DNA from: Bacteroidales bacterium | GTDB taxonomy: Bacteria > Bacteroidota > Bacteroidia > Bacteroidales > UBA932 | Length of the DNA stretch: 64,000 bases | Reading direction: 5' to 3' | Assembly (NCBI GenBank): GCA_017395045.1 | Contig: JAFPWG010000013.1 | Location: 1-64,000, forward strand | Part shown: positions 37,014-45,472 of the stretch, piece after piece | Numbering within the stretch: position 1 is the first letter of the stretch | Layout: each line of letters starts with the position of its first letter | The notes under the pieces: generated by a model | What the model saw: the letters and a program-made list of their open reading frames with translations, nothing else | What the model was told of the DNA's origin: nothing | The model's database searches: none | Position numbers and translations under genes: made by a program

Positions 37014-38659
37014 AAAAGTTTCTCTACCTCGCCTGCATCTGGCTCGTTGCCAGTTCATTCACGACCATCCACCTGATGGGAGACTCCACGATGGCGGAGA
37101 AGGACCTCTCTGACGGCAAGCTTGAGCGTGGCTGGGGGATGATGTTCCCGAACTTCGTGGACAGTACCCTCCACGTGATCAATTACGCGCAGAACGGCCG
37201 CAGCACGAAGAGCTTCATTGACAAGGGACTCTGGGACAAGGTGTACAACGCCCTGCAGCCCGGAGACTACGTGTTCATCCAGTTCGGCCACAACGATGCG
37301 AAGGCCGACGATCCCGAGCGCTACGCCCCGGCGTACGGTGCCTACCAGGACAACCTCCGCCGCTTCGTGAGCGGCGCCAGGGAGAAAGGGGCGACGCCTG
37401 TCCTCCTGACTCCGGTGGCCCGCCGCTGGTTCAAGGGCGGCCGGCTGGACCGCAACTGCCATACCGACTATCCGGCCGCGATGAAGCAGGTCGCCGAAGA
37501 GATGGGCGTCACCCTGCTGGACATCACTACGCCCACCCTGGACTGGATCGAGAGTCTGGGCGACGAGGCCTCGAAAGCCTATTTCATGATTTCCACCGGC
37601 AAGGACGACAATACCCACACGGTCGCCTGCGGTGCGCGCAAGGTTACCGAAATCGTCTGCGAAGCCCTCAAGGCGCAGGTTCCGGCGGTCGGGGAGCACC
37701 TGGTGCGCTACGACATCGTCGTGGACCAGACCGGCCACGGAGACTATATGACCGTTCAGGAAGCGGTGAACGCAGTTCCCAACTACAGTCACGACAAGAT
37801 CACGACCATCCTCATCAAGGCCGGCACCTACAAGGAGTGCATCGACATCCCCCACACGAAGTTCCGGATGAAGATCATGGGCCAGGGAACGGACAGGACC
37901 ATCCTGACCTACGACCGGTATGCGGAGCAGCTTTGGCCGGACAACGACTTCAAAGTGGGCACTTCCGGCAGCGCCAGCATCTACATCCATTCCAGCTATG
38001 TGACCTTCGAGGACATCACCTTCGAGAATACGGCGGGCGAGGGGAAGGAGATCGGCCAGGCCGTGGCGGTGTTCACCGACGGGGACTTCCTGTTCTTCCG
38101 CCGCTGCCGCTTCATCGGCAACCAGGACACGCTCTATACCTACGGACGGTTCGGCAAGGAAGGCGGTATCAAGCGGAACTACTTCCTGGACTGCTACATC
38201 GAGGGAACGACCGACTTCATCTTCGGACCCAGCATCGCGTATTTCGAGAACTGCCACATCCACAGCAAGAAAAACAGTTATGTGACGGCAGCTTCCACCC
38301 TCCCGGGGCAGAAGTACGGATATGTGTTCAGGAACTGCCGCCTCACCGCCGCGCCCGGTATCGACAAGTGCTACCTGGGCCGTCCCTGGGGAGCCTATGC
38401 GAAGACGGTCTTCATCGACTGCGAACTGGGTTCCCACATCGTCCCGGACGGCTGGCACGACTGGGAGAAGGCGGGGAAGCCCGATACAAAGAAGAATTCC
38501 TATTATGCTGAATACGGGTCTACCGGTCCCGGTGCGAAAGGACCCCGCGTGAAATGGGCCCATACCCTGAAACCGAAGGACTTGAAGGACTATACCTTCG
38601 AGAAAGTGATGTACCAGCCGCAGGATGGCATCGTGTGGAACCCTTACGACAACCGCTGA
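37010..38659 (+). CDS. CE12-like acetylesterase fused to CE8 pectin methylesterase
   Basis: 549 residues with a signal peptide. Residues ~18-220 are an SGNH hydrolase like rhamnogalacturonan acetylesterases (CE12): GDSTM nucleophile, NYAQNGRSTKSF, FGHNDAK and a late DDNTHTV with the catalytic Asp/His. Residues ~230-549 are a CE8 pectinesterase: VVDQTGHGDYMTVQEAVNAVP, AVAVFTDGDFLFFRRCRFIGNQDTLYT with catalytic Gln/Asp region, GTTDFIFG and YLGRPWGAYAKT. One protein can thus deacetylate and demethylate pectin before lyase attack. The ATG overlaps GH28; the stop overlaps GH105. Confidence 0.93.
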   Translation: MKKFLYLACIWLVASSFTTIHLMGDSTMAEKDLSDGKLERGWGMMFPNFVDSTLHVINYAQNGRSTKSFIDKGLWDKVYNALQPGDYVFIQFGHNDAKADDPERYAPAYGAYQDNLRRFVSGAREKGATPVLLTPVARRWFKGGRLDRNCHTDYPAAMKQVAEEMGVTLLDITTPTLDWIESLGDEASKAYFMISTGKDDNTHTVACGARKVTEIVCEALKAQVPAVGEHLVRYDIVVDQTGHGDYMTVQEAVNAVPNYSHDKITTILIKAGTYKECIDIPHTKFRMKIMGQGTDRTILTYDRYAEQLWPDNDFKVGTSGSASIYIHSSYVTFEDITFENTAGEGKEIGQAVAVFTDGDFLFFRRCRFIGNQDTLYTYGRFGKEGGIKRNYFLDCYIEGTTDFIFGPSIAYFENCHIHSKKNSYVTAASTLPGQKYGYVFRNCRLTAAPGIDKCYLGRPWGAYAKTVFIDCELGSHIVPDGWHDWEKAGKPDTKKNSYYAEYGSTGPGAKGPRVKWAHTLKPKDLKDYTFEKVMYQPQDGIVWNPYDNR

Positions 38660-39822
38660 TGAAAAAGACCGCCCTCATAGCCCTCGTCGCCTTGACCGCC
38701 TGTACGGCCAAGGCGCCGCTGTCCCTCCGGGTCGTGGAATCCGAGATGGCGCGCTGCCCCGAAGCCACCTTCCTGGACGGCCAGGAAGGCCGCCTCAAGT
38801 GGAACTACACGACCGGCCTGGAACTCAAGTCCTTCCTGGATGTCTATGAGGCGACCGGGCGGGAGGAAATCCTGGATTATGTCGATGCATGGTACGACGC
38901 CATCATCGCGGAGGACGGCACCATCGCCACCTACAAGAAGTCCAATTATTCTACGGACCACGTGTGCCCCGGACGCACGCTGTTCCAGCTTTATGACATC
39001 ACCGGCAAGGAGAAGTACCGCACGGCGATGGACTCCCTGTACGTGCAGGTCCTGGAGCAGCCCCGCACGGAGGACGGCGGTTTCTGGCACAAGCAGGTGT
39101 ATCCCGGCCAGATGTGGCTGGACGGCCTGTACATGGCCCAGCCCTTCTACGTGGAATACACGAACCGTTTCGTCTCCGACAGCACGGAGCGGGCGGAGAA
39201 TTATGCGGACATCGTCCATCAGTTCACCACCGTCTATGCCCATACCTTCGACCCGACGACCGGACTCCTGCGCCACGCGTGGGATTCCACCGGAGAGATG
39301 GACTGGAGCGATCCGGAGACCGGCCAGAGCGACCACGCCTGGGGACGCGCCCTGGGCTGGTACTGCATGGCTCTGGTGGACGTCGCGGAACTGATGCCGG
39401 ACGGCTCGGACAAGGATACCCTCGTCCGGATCCTCCAGTCGCTGTACGGGACCATCCCCCTGTATGCCGATGCCCGGACGGGCATGTGGTTCCAGGTGAT
39501 GGACAGCCCTTACCGTCAGGGCAACTACCTGGAAGCCACGGCCAGTGCGATGTTCATCTACGTGTGGCTCAAGGGCATCCGCCTGGGCTTCCTGACCGGC
39601 CGTGAGCCGGCTCTCCAGGCCTATGAGTCCCTCCTGAAAACCTTCGTTACGGAGAAGGACGGCCTGGTGGACCTGAACGACTGCTGCGCGGTGGCAGGCC
39701 TGGGCGGCAAGGACAATCGCCGCGGTGATTTTGACTATTATATCCACGAACCCGTGCGCGCGAACGACCCCAAGGGGATCGGACCGCTCGTGTGTGCCGC
39801 GCTTGAATACGAAAGACTATGA
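38659..39822 (+). CDS. GH105 unsaturated uronyl hydrolase
   Basis: 387 residues from ATG 38659, overlapping the previous stop (TGATG). The signal has a Cys at ~15 (VALTAC) and may be a lipoprotein signal. An (alpha/alpha)6 barrel of family GH105 that removes the 4,5-unsaturated uronate at the non-reducing end of lyase products. Motifs: WNYTTGLELKSFLDVYEATG, HKQVYPGQMWLDGLYMAQPF with a conserved Asp, and GQSDHAWGRALGWYCMALVD. Its product rearranges to the KduI substrate, so it links the lyases here to kduI/kduD. Next gene overlaps by ATGA. Confidence 0.93.
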   Translation: MKKTALIALVALTACTAKAPLSLRVVESEMARCPEATFLDGQEGRLKWNYTTGLELKSFLDVYEATGREEILDYVDAWYDAIIAEDGTIATYKKSNYSTDHVCPGRTLFQLYDITGKEKYRTAMDSLYVQVLEQPRTEDGGFWHKQVYPGQMWLDGLYMAQPFYVEYTNRFVSDSTERAENYADIVHQFTTVYAHTFDPTTGLLRHAWDSTGEMDWSDPETGQSDHAWGRALGWYCMALVDVAELMPDGSDKDTLVRILQSLYGTIPLYADARTGMWFQVMDSPYRQGNYLEATASAMFIYVWLKGIRLGFLTGREPALQAYESLLKTFVTEKDGLVDLNDCCAVAGLGGKDNRRGDFDYYIHEPVRANDPKGIGPLVCAALEYERL

Positions 39823-41702
39823 GAAAGGCCCTGATTTTCCTGTCCGCGGCTGCCCTCCTGTGGGCCTGCGGCGAAAAGCCGGAACCGGAACCTGTAAAGC
39901 CGATGCCCGGAGACCTGACAGGTCTGAAATGGATCGAAGACAAGACGACGGAAACCAGCCTGACCTTCCAGTGGAACGAGGCGGAGAATGCCGTGTCCTA
40001 TGACTGGAGCATCCAGACGGGGGGAACCACGGTGGAGGAAGGGAACGTCAAGACCCGGAACAAGACCGTGACCGGCCTGGTCAAGGCGACGGATTACACC
40101 TTCAGCGTGAAGGCGGTCAACGCCAACGGCTCCTCTTCCGCGGCTACGGTGACGGCCCGCACGTCGGGATCCGACGATCCTGTTCCGCCCGCTCCTTCCG
40201 ATGAGTACTATGCCGATTTCTCCATCCCGGACTATGAAGACACGGAGCACGAGCCCCTGGCTTTCCCGGGTGCCGAAGGCGGCGGAATGCACGCGACCGG
40301 CGGCCGTGGAGGAAAGGTCTATCACGTCACCCGCCTGGAGGACGACAGCCAGGAGGGTTCCCTCCGCTACGGCGTCGAGAAGGGGGAGCGTCCGCTCACC
40401 ATCCTTTTTGATGTCGCCGGCACCATCGCCCTGCAGAAGCAGCTCAACATCACGAAGGGAGACCTGACCATCGCCGGCCAGAGCGCTCCCGGTGACGGCA
40501 TCTGCCTGAAGAACTATACGTTCCGCATCAGTGCAAACAACGTGGTGGTGCGGTTCATCCGCTGCCGGATGGGCGACGAAAAGCAGACCGAGGACGACGC
40601 CTTGCAGGTGATGAGCCACGATGACGACAAGTATTCCAACATCATCATCGACCATTGTTCCGTGAGCTGGAGCACCGACGAATGCGCTTCATTCTACGGG
40701 ATGAAGGACTTCACCTTCCAGTGGAACATCGTTTCGGAGAGCCTCCGCAACTCCATCCACGACAAGGGCGCCCACGGCTACGGCGGCATCTGGGGCGGTA
40801 CCAACGCCACCTACCACCACAACCTGCTGGCGCACCACGACAGCCGCAATCCCCGGATCGACCATGATTATGTGTCCACCCAGAAGGGGCCGGTGTCCAT
40901 CTTCAACAATGTCGTGTACAACTGGAAGGGCAACACCTGCTACGGCGGCGAGAGTTCCTCCAACAACGGCTCCGATTACCGGAAGTACAACTTCTTCAAC
41001 AACTATTACAAGCCGGGTCCCGTTACGCCCTCGAACCACATCTGGTTCCTGCAGCCTACGACTTCCTGCTCGAACTGCGGCGGAACGATCCTTCCCGGAC
41101 ACTTCTATATGGACGGCAACGTGATGCACGGACAAAGCTCCCTGACCTCCGACAACTGGAAGGCCGGGACGAGTTCCCCCGTTTCCGTCTATATCAATGA
41201 AAGCAACGTGGCGAAGATCCGGGAAACGAGCCGGTTCGCTACGGACACCTACCAGAGCGTCCAGTCCGCCCAGGACTGCCTGGATCCGGTCCTGACCTAT
41301 GCCGGTGCAAGTTTCGCGCGGGACGGCATCGATGCCCGCATCGCCCGGGAGACGAAGGACGGAACGTTCACTTACAAGGGCAGCAACACTTCTGCCAAAG
41401 ATCCTTCCACGAAGGGTCTCATCGACACCCAGACCGACGTGGACGACGGCTCCTGGGTGGACGGCTGGCCGGTGTATGCCGCCTCCGAGGAGGAGATTTC
41501 CCAGCTCAAGGATTCCGACTCCGACGGCATGCCCAACTGGTTCGAGGACCGGTTCGGCCTGAACAAGAATGACAAGGCCGACGCCGGCCTGAAGACCCTG
41601 GACAAGTACGGCCGGTACACGAACCTCGAGATGTATCTTCACTACCTGGTGAAGGACATCGTCGCAGGTCAGAATGCCGGCGGAACCTACATGCAACTGT
41701 AA
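39819..41702 (+). CDS. PL1-type pectate lyase lipoprotein with FN3 domain
   Basis: 627 residues. Lipobox ALLWAC. Residues ~30-125 form a fibronectin type III domain (TSLTFQWNEAENAVSYDWSI...ATDYTFSVKAVNANGSS). Residues ~148-560 are a right-handed beta-helix of pectate lyase type: FPGAEGGGMHATGGRGGKVYHVTRL, GTIALQKQLNITKGDLTIAGQSAPGDG, SNIIIDHCSVSWSTDE, HHNLLAHHDSRNPRI with the catalytic Arg region, IFNNVVYNW. The C-terminal DSDSDGMPNWFEDRFGLN is a Ca-binding/sorting-type motif seen in Bacteroidetes lyases. Cleaves de-esterified homogalacturonan by beta-elimination. The FN3 domain resembles that of the CE8 lipoprotein at 61605. Confidence 0.9.
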   Translation: MRKALIFLSAAALLWACGEKPEPEPVKPMPGDLTGLKWIEDKTTETSLTFQWNEAENAVSYDWSIQTGGTTVEEGNVKTRNKTVTGLVKATDYTFSVKAVNANGSSSAATVTARTSGSDDPVPPAPSDEYYADFSIPDYEDTEHEPLAFPGAEGGGMHATGGRGGKVYHVTRLEDDSQEGSLRYGVEKGERPLTILFDVAGTIALQKQLNITKGDLTIAGQSAPGDGICLKNYTFRISANNVVVRFIRCRMGDEKQTEDDALQVMSHDDDKYSNIIIDHCSVSWSTDECASFYGMKDFTFQWNIVSESLRNSIHDKGAHGYGGIWGGTNATYHHNLLAHHDSRNPRIDHDYVSTQKGPVSIFNNVVYNWKGNTCYGGESSSNNGSDYRKYNFFNNYYKPGPVTPSNHIWFLQPTTSCSNCGGTILPGHFYMDGNVMHGQSSLTSDNWKAGTSSPVSVYINESNVAKIRETSRFATDTYQSVQSAQDCLDPVLTYAGASFARDGIDARIARETKDGTFTYKGSNTSAKDPSTKGLIDTQTDVDDGSWVDGWPVYAASEEEISQLKDSDSDGMPNWFEDRFGLNKNDKADAGLKTLDKYGRYTNLEMYLHYLVKDIVAGQNAGGTYMQL

Positions 41703-41740
41703 TCATTATTCATAACCAATCAACTAAAAACAACCAATCC

Positions 41741-44700
41741 ATGAAAAATCCAGCCAAGAAACTCGCACTCGCGCTTCTGTGCCTGGTTTCGGCGTGGTCC
41801 CTGTCCGCCCAGACGACTATCAAGGGCGTCGTGACGGACGAGACCGGAGAGCCGCTCATCGGAGCGGGCGTGGTTGTCGAGGGTACGACCATCGGCACCA
41901 TCACCGGCCTTGACGGCGACTATGAGCTGACCGTGCCTGCAGATGCGGTGAACCTGGTGTTCTCCTTCATCGGACTCAGCGACCAGACGGTTCCCATCAA
42001 CGGACAGACCGTCATCGACGTGGTCCTGAAGGAGGATTCAACCTTCCTCGACGAAGTGGTCGTCGTGGGTTACCAGACGGTCAAGCGCCGTGATCTCCTC
42101 GGCGCTGTGGCCTCCGTGGGCTCCGACAAACTGACCGAGCAGCCGGTGACCTCCGTCTCCCAGGCCCTTTCCGGTAAGATGGCGGGCGTTTCCGTCATCA
42201 CGACGGAAGGCGACCCGGACGCCGATGTCAAGATCCGCGTCCGCGGCGGCAGCTCCATTACCCAGGACAACAGCCCGCTCTACATCGTGGACGGCTTCCC
42301 GGTGGAGTCCATCAACGACATCCCGTCCTCCGAGATCCAGTCGATCGACGTCCTGAAGGACGCGTTCTCCACGGCCATCTACGGTAGCCGCGGTGCGAAC
42401 GGCGTCGTCATCGTCACGACCAAGAGCGCCGACAAGGGACAGAAGATCTCCGTGAAGTTCAACGCCTACTACGGCCTCAAGAAGATGGCCAACGCGGGTG
42501 CCATCCGGACGATGGATCCGGAGAACTTCGTGAAGTTCCAGTATGAACTGGCCTCCATCCGTGGCAACCTGACCAACAACTACAATCCCTACTTCGGTAC
42601 CTTCAACGATATCGACCTGTACCACGGACTCCAGGGCAACGACTGGGTGGATGCCGTGTTCGGCAACACCGGTTCCAACTTCAGCACGGACTTCTCCGTG
42701 TCCGGCAGCGGTGACAACTTCAACTGGACGATGGGTTATGCCCATATGGGTGAAGAGGCCATCATGATCGGCTCCAACTATGCCCGTGACAACCTGAGTT
42801 TCAAGGCCAACTTCAAGACCTCCGAGAACACCAGTATCGACGCCAACATCCGCTACTCCCGCATCAACGTCCGCGGCGGCGCCGTGAACAGTATCGGTGA
42901 GTCAGGTACGTCCCGCAGCACGAACTCCGGTAACGGCCGTCTCAAGCATGCGGTTTCCTATGCCCCCATCCCGGTGGCCGCCACGAGCAGCGACTCCGAC
43001 CTTGAGCAGGACTATGGCGACAATGCTCCGCCGCTCCAGTCCGTCGCCGACAACGACACTAAGCGCCTGCGTTCCACCTGGAATGCCAACGCCGCTTTCA
43101 ACTGGAACATCCTCGAGGGCCTGCGCCTGAAGATCGAGGGCGGCCTGGAGGACTACCGCCAGACCGACGAGCGCTTCTATGGCCTGACCACCTATGCCGT
43201 CAACAACGATCCTGACTATCCCAAGCAGCCGATCAACGTGCACAAGGACCTGTTCCGGACCCGTTATCGCAACACGAATACCCTGAATTACGATTTCGCC
43301 AGCCTGCTGAACAATGACAAGCATAGCGTTACGGCCCTCCTCGGTGAGGAAATGACCATCACCAAGAGCAATACCCTGACGAATCAGGTGGGCGGTTTCC
43401 CGACGTTCTATGACGCGGAAATGACCTGGAACTTCATGGCTTCCGGCGTTCCTACCTCCACCAACAATTACTACAGCCCGGACGACAAGCTCCTTTCCTT
43501 CTTCGGGCGTGTGAATTACGACTACGACCATCGTTACAGCCTGGGTTTCACCCTCCGTGCTGACGGATCCTCCAAGTTCGCCCGCGGCCACCGCTGGGGC
43601 TTCTTCCCGTCCGCCGCGGCTTCCTGGACCATCTCCAACGAGTCCTGGATGGACAATGCCCACTCCTGGCTGGATCAGCTGAAACTCCGTTACAGCTTCG
43701 GTACCGCCGGTAACAACAACATTCCGCCCGGACAGCTGATGAAGCAGTTCTCCGCGACGACTTCGTCCTGGCTTTCCATGACCAACAACATCTTTACGGC
43801 CGGAAAGGTCCTGGACAATCCGAACCTGACCTGGGAGACCACCTATACCCACAACATCGGTCTGGACTTCTCCCTGTTCCAGAGCCGTCTCAGCGGTAGC
43901 ATCGAGGCTTATCAGAACGATACGAAGGACCTCCTCATCAACTTCCCGATCCCTGGTTCCGGCTACGATACCCAGTACCAGAACGTCGGTTCCACCCGCA
44001 ACCGCGGTGTCGAGGTCACCCTGAACGCCCCGCTCGTCTCCAAAAAGGACTTCTCCCTGAACCTCGGCGGCAACATCGCCTACAACGTGAACCGGGTCAC
44101 CGACCTGGGCGGCCTGGATGCGATCATGGCCCAGTCCTACTGGGCTTCGACCGAGATCGGTGACGATTACATCGTCCAGGTGAATCAGCCCCTCGGCAAC
44201 ATGTACGGTTACGTGAGCGACGGGATGTATTCCGTGGACGACTTCACCTGGGACGGTGCCAAGTGGGTCCTGAACGAGGGCGTTCCGGACGCTTCCGCCG
44301 TCATCGGCGCCGCTTACATGCGTCCCGGTGCCCCGAAGTACAAGAATATCGACGGCTCCGAGGACAACAAGGTCACCGTGGCCGACCGCCAGGTCATCGG
44401 CAACGCCGCCCCGGATTTCACCGGCGGTTTCAACCTGAGCGGCTTCGCCTACGGCTTCGACTTCAGCGCCAACTTCAATTTCATGATCGGCAACCAGGTG
44501 TACAACGCGAACAAGGTGGAGTTCACCTCTTCCCGCAAGTACTACAACCGCAACCTCCTGAACATGATGGATGTTGACAAGCGCTGGACCAACATCGACT
44601 GGACAACAGGCGAACTCATCAACGATCCCGAGACGCTGCGTTCCCTCAACTCCGGCCGGACGATGTGGAATCCCGCCGTCGGCAACGCCGTCTTCAGCGA

Positions 44701-45445
44701 CTGGGCCGTGGAGGATGCGTCCTTCCTGAGACTGCAGAGCGTGACCGTGGGTTACAGCCTGCCCGAGAAACTCATCGAGAAGGCATCCCTGAGCAAGGTC
44801 CGCTTCTATGTGACCGGCACGAACCTCTTCTGCCTCACCAAGTATTCCGGCTATGATCCGGAAGTGGATACCCGCCGTTCGACCCCGCTCACCCCGGGTG
44901 TGGACTATTCCGCTTATCCGAAGAGCATCGGCTTCGTGGCCGGCGTCAACATCGTCTTCGGCCGCCGTACTTCCGGTGGCGCCAAGACCGTCGCTTCCAC
45001 CGTGCTCCCTGCCGCTCCTGTGGTCCAGGAAGTGGTCAAGGAGGTCGTGAAGGAAGTGGTCAAGGAGAAGGAAGTCATCAAGGAAGTCGTGAAGGAAGTG
45101 AAGGTTCCCGCCTCCACCCTGGACGGCATCTACGAGGACGACCTGTTCTTCCTCATCGGCAAGTCCGAACTCCGTCCCGAGGAGGCCTTCAAGCTGGGCC
45201 GTATCTGCCAGATCCTCAAGGACAACCCCGACGCGAAGATCGCCATCACCGGTTACGCCGACAGCGGCACCGGTACGGACGAGATCAACCGGACTCTCTC
45301 CGAGCAGCGCGCCGCCGCCGTGGTCGGAATGCTGACCAAGGCCGGCATCGCCGCCAACCGTATCACCTCTTCCGCCGCCGGAACGGACAAGGACGCCTCC
45401 GCGTCTCCGGAATCCAACCGCGTGGCCGTGTGCATCGTCAAATAG
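41741..45445 (+). CDS. susC: SusC-type TonB-dependent transporter with C-terminal OmpA-like domain
   Basis: 1,234 residues, about 130-200 longer than usual SusC. A signal peptide is followed by a carboxypeptidase-regulatory-like domain (TTIKGVVTDETGEPLIGAGVVVEGT), the plug (LDEVVVVGYQTVKRRDLLGAVASV...YGSRGANGVVIVTTK) and a full barrel ending SIGFVAGVNIVFGRR. Then comes a Val/Lys/Glu repeat linker (~1090-1121) and residues ~1122-1234 matching OmpA_C: FFLIGKSELRPEE, ITGYADSGTGTDEINRTL with Asp ~1174, SEQRAAAVVGML with Arg ~1190. Those are the two peptidoglycan-binding residues of OmpA. Paired with SusD downstream for pectin oligosaccharide import. Reading frame is continuous. Confidence 0.95.
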   Translation: MKNPAKKLALALLCLVSAWSLSAQTTIKGVVTDETGEPLIGAGVVVEGTTIGTITGLDGDYELTVPADAVNLVFSFIGLSDQTVPINGQTVIDVVLKEDSTFLDEVVVVGYQTVKRRDLLGAVASVGSDKLTEQPVTSVSQALSGKMAGVSVITTEGDPDADVKIRVRGGSSITQDNSPLYIVDGFPVESINDIPSSEIQSIDVLKDAFSTAIYGSRGANGVVIVTTKSADKGQKISVKFNAYYGLKKMANAGAIRTMDPENFVKFQYELASIRGNLTNNYNPYFGTFNDIDLYHGLQGNDWVDAVFGNTGSNFSTDFSVSGSGDNFNWTMGYAHMGEEAIMIGSNYARDNLSFKANFKTSENTSIDANIRYSRINVRGGAVNSIGESGTSRSTNSGNGRLKHAVSYAPIPVAATSSDSDLEQDYGDNAPPLQSVADNDTKRLRSTWNANAAFNWNILEGLRLKIEGGLEDYRQTDERFYGLTTYAVNNDPDYPKQPINVHKDLFRTRYRNTNTLNYDFASLLNNDKHSVTALLGEEMTITKSNTLTNQVGGFPTFYDAEMTWNFMASGVPTSTNNYYSPDDKLLSFFGRVNYDYDHRYSLGFTLRADGSSKFARGHRWGFFPSAAASWTISNESWMDNAHSWLDQLKLRYSFGTAGNNNIPPGQLMKQFSATTSSWLSMTNNIFTAGKVLDNPNLTWETTYTHNIGLDFSLFQSRLSGSIEAYQNDTKDLLINFPIPGSGYDTQYQNVGSTRNRGVEVTLNAPLVSKKDFSLNLGGNIAYNVNRVTDLGGLDAIMAQSYWASTEIGDDYIVQVNQPLGNMYGYVSDGMYSVDDFTWDGAKWVLNEGVPDASAVIGAAYMRPGAPKYKNIDGSEDNKVTVADRQVIGNAAPDFTGGFNLSGFAYGFDFSANFNFMIGNQVYNANKVEFTSSRKYYNRNLLNMMDVDKRWTNIDWTTGELINDPETLRSLNSGRTMWNPAVGNAVFSDWAVEDASFLRLQSVTVGYSLPEKLIEKASLSKVRFYVTGTNLFCLTKYSGYDPEVDTRRSTPLTPGVDYSAYPKSIGFVAGVNIVFGRRTSGGAKTVASTVLPAAPVVQEVVKEVVKEVVKEKEVIKEVVKEVKVPASTLDGIYEDDLFFLIGKSELRPEEAFKLGRICQILKDNPDAKIAITGYADSGTGTDEINRTLSEQRAAAVVGMLTKAGIAANRITSSAAGTDKDASASPESNRVAVCIVK

Positions 45446-45472
45446 TCAGGACCCTCAGAAAGCACATTGAAT

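Noticed and set aside
45028-45103. KEVV repeat tract as a sequencing or assembly artefact
   Set aside because: The tract is imperfect in DNA, stays in frame, and leads into a domain with conserved functional residues.
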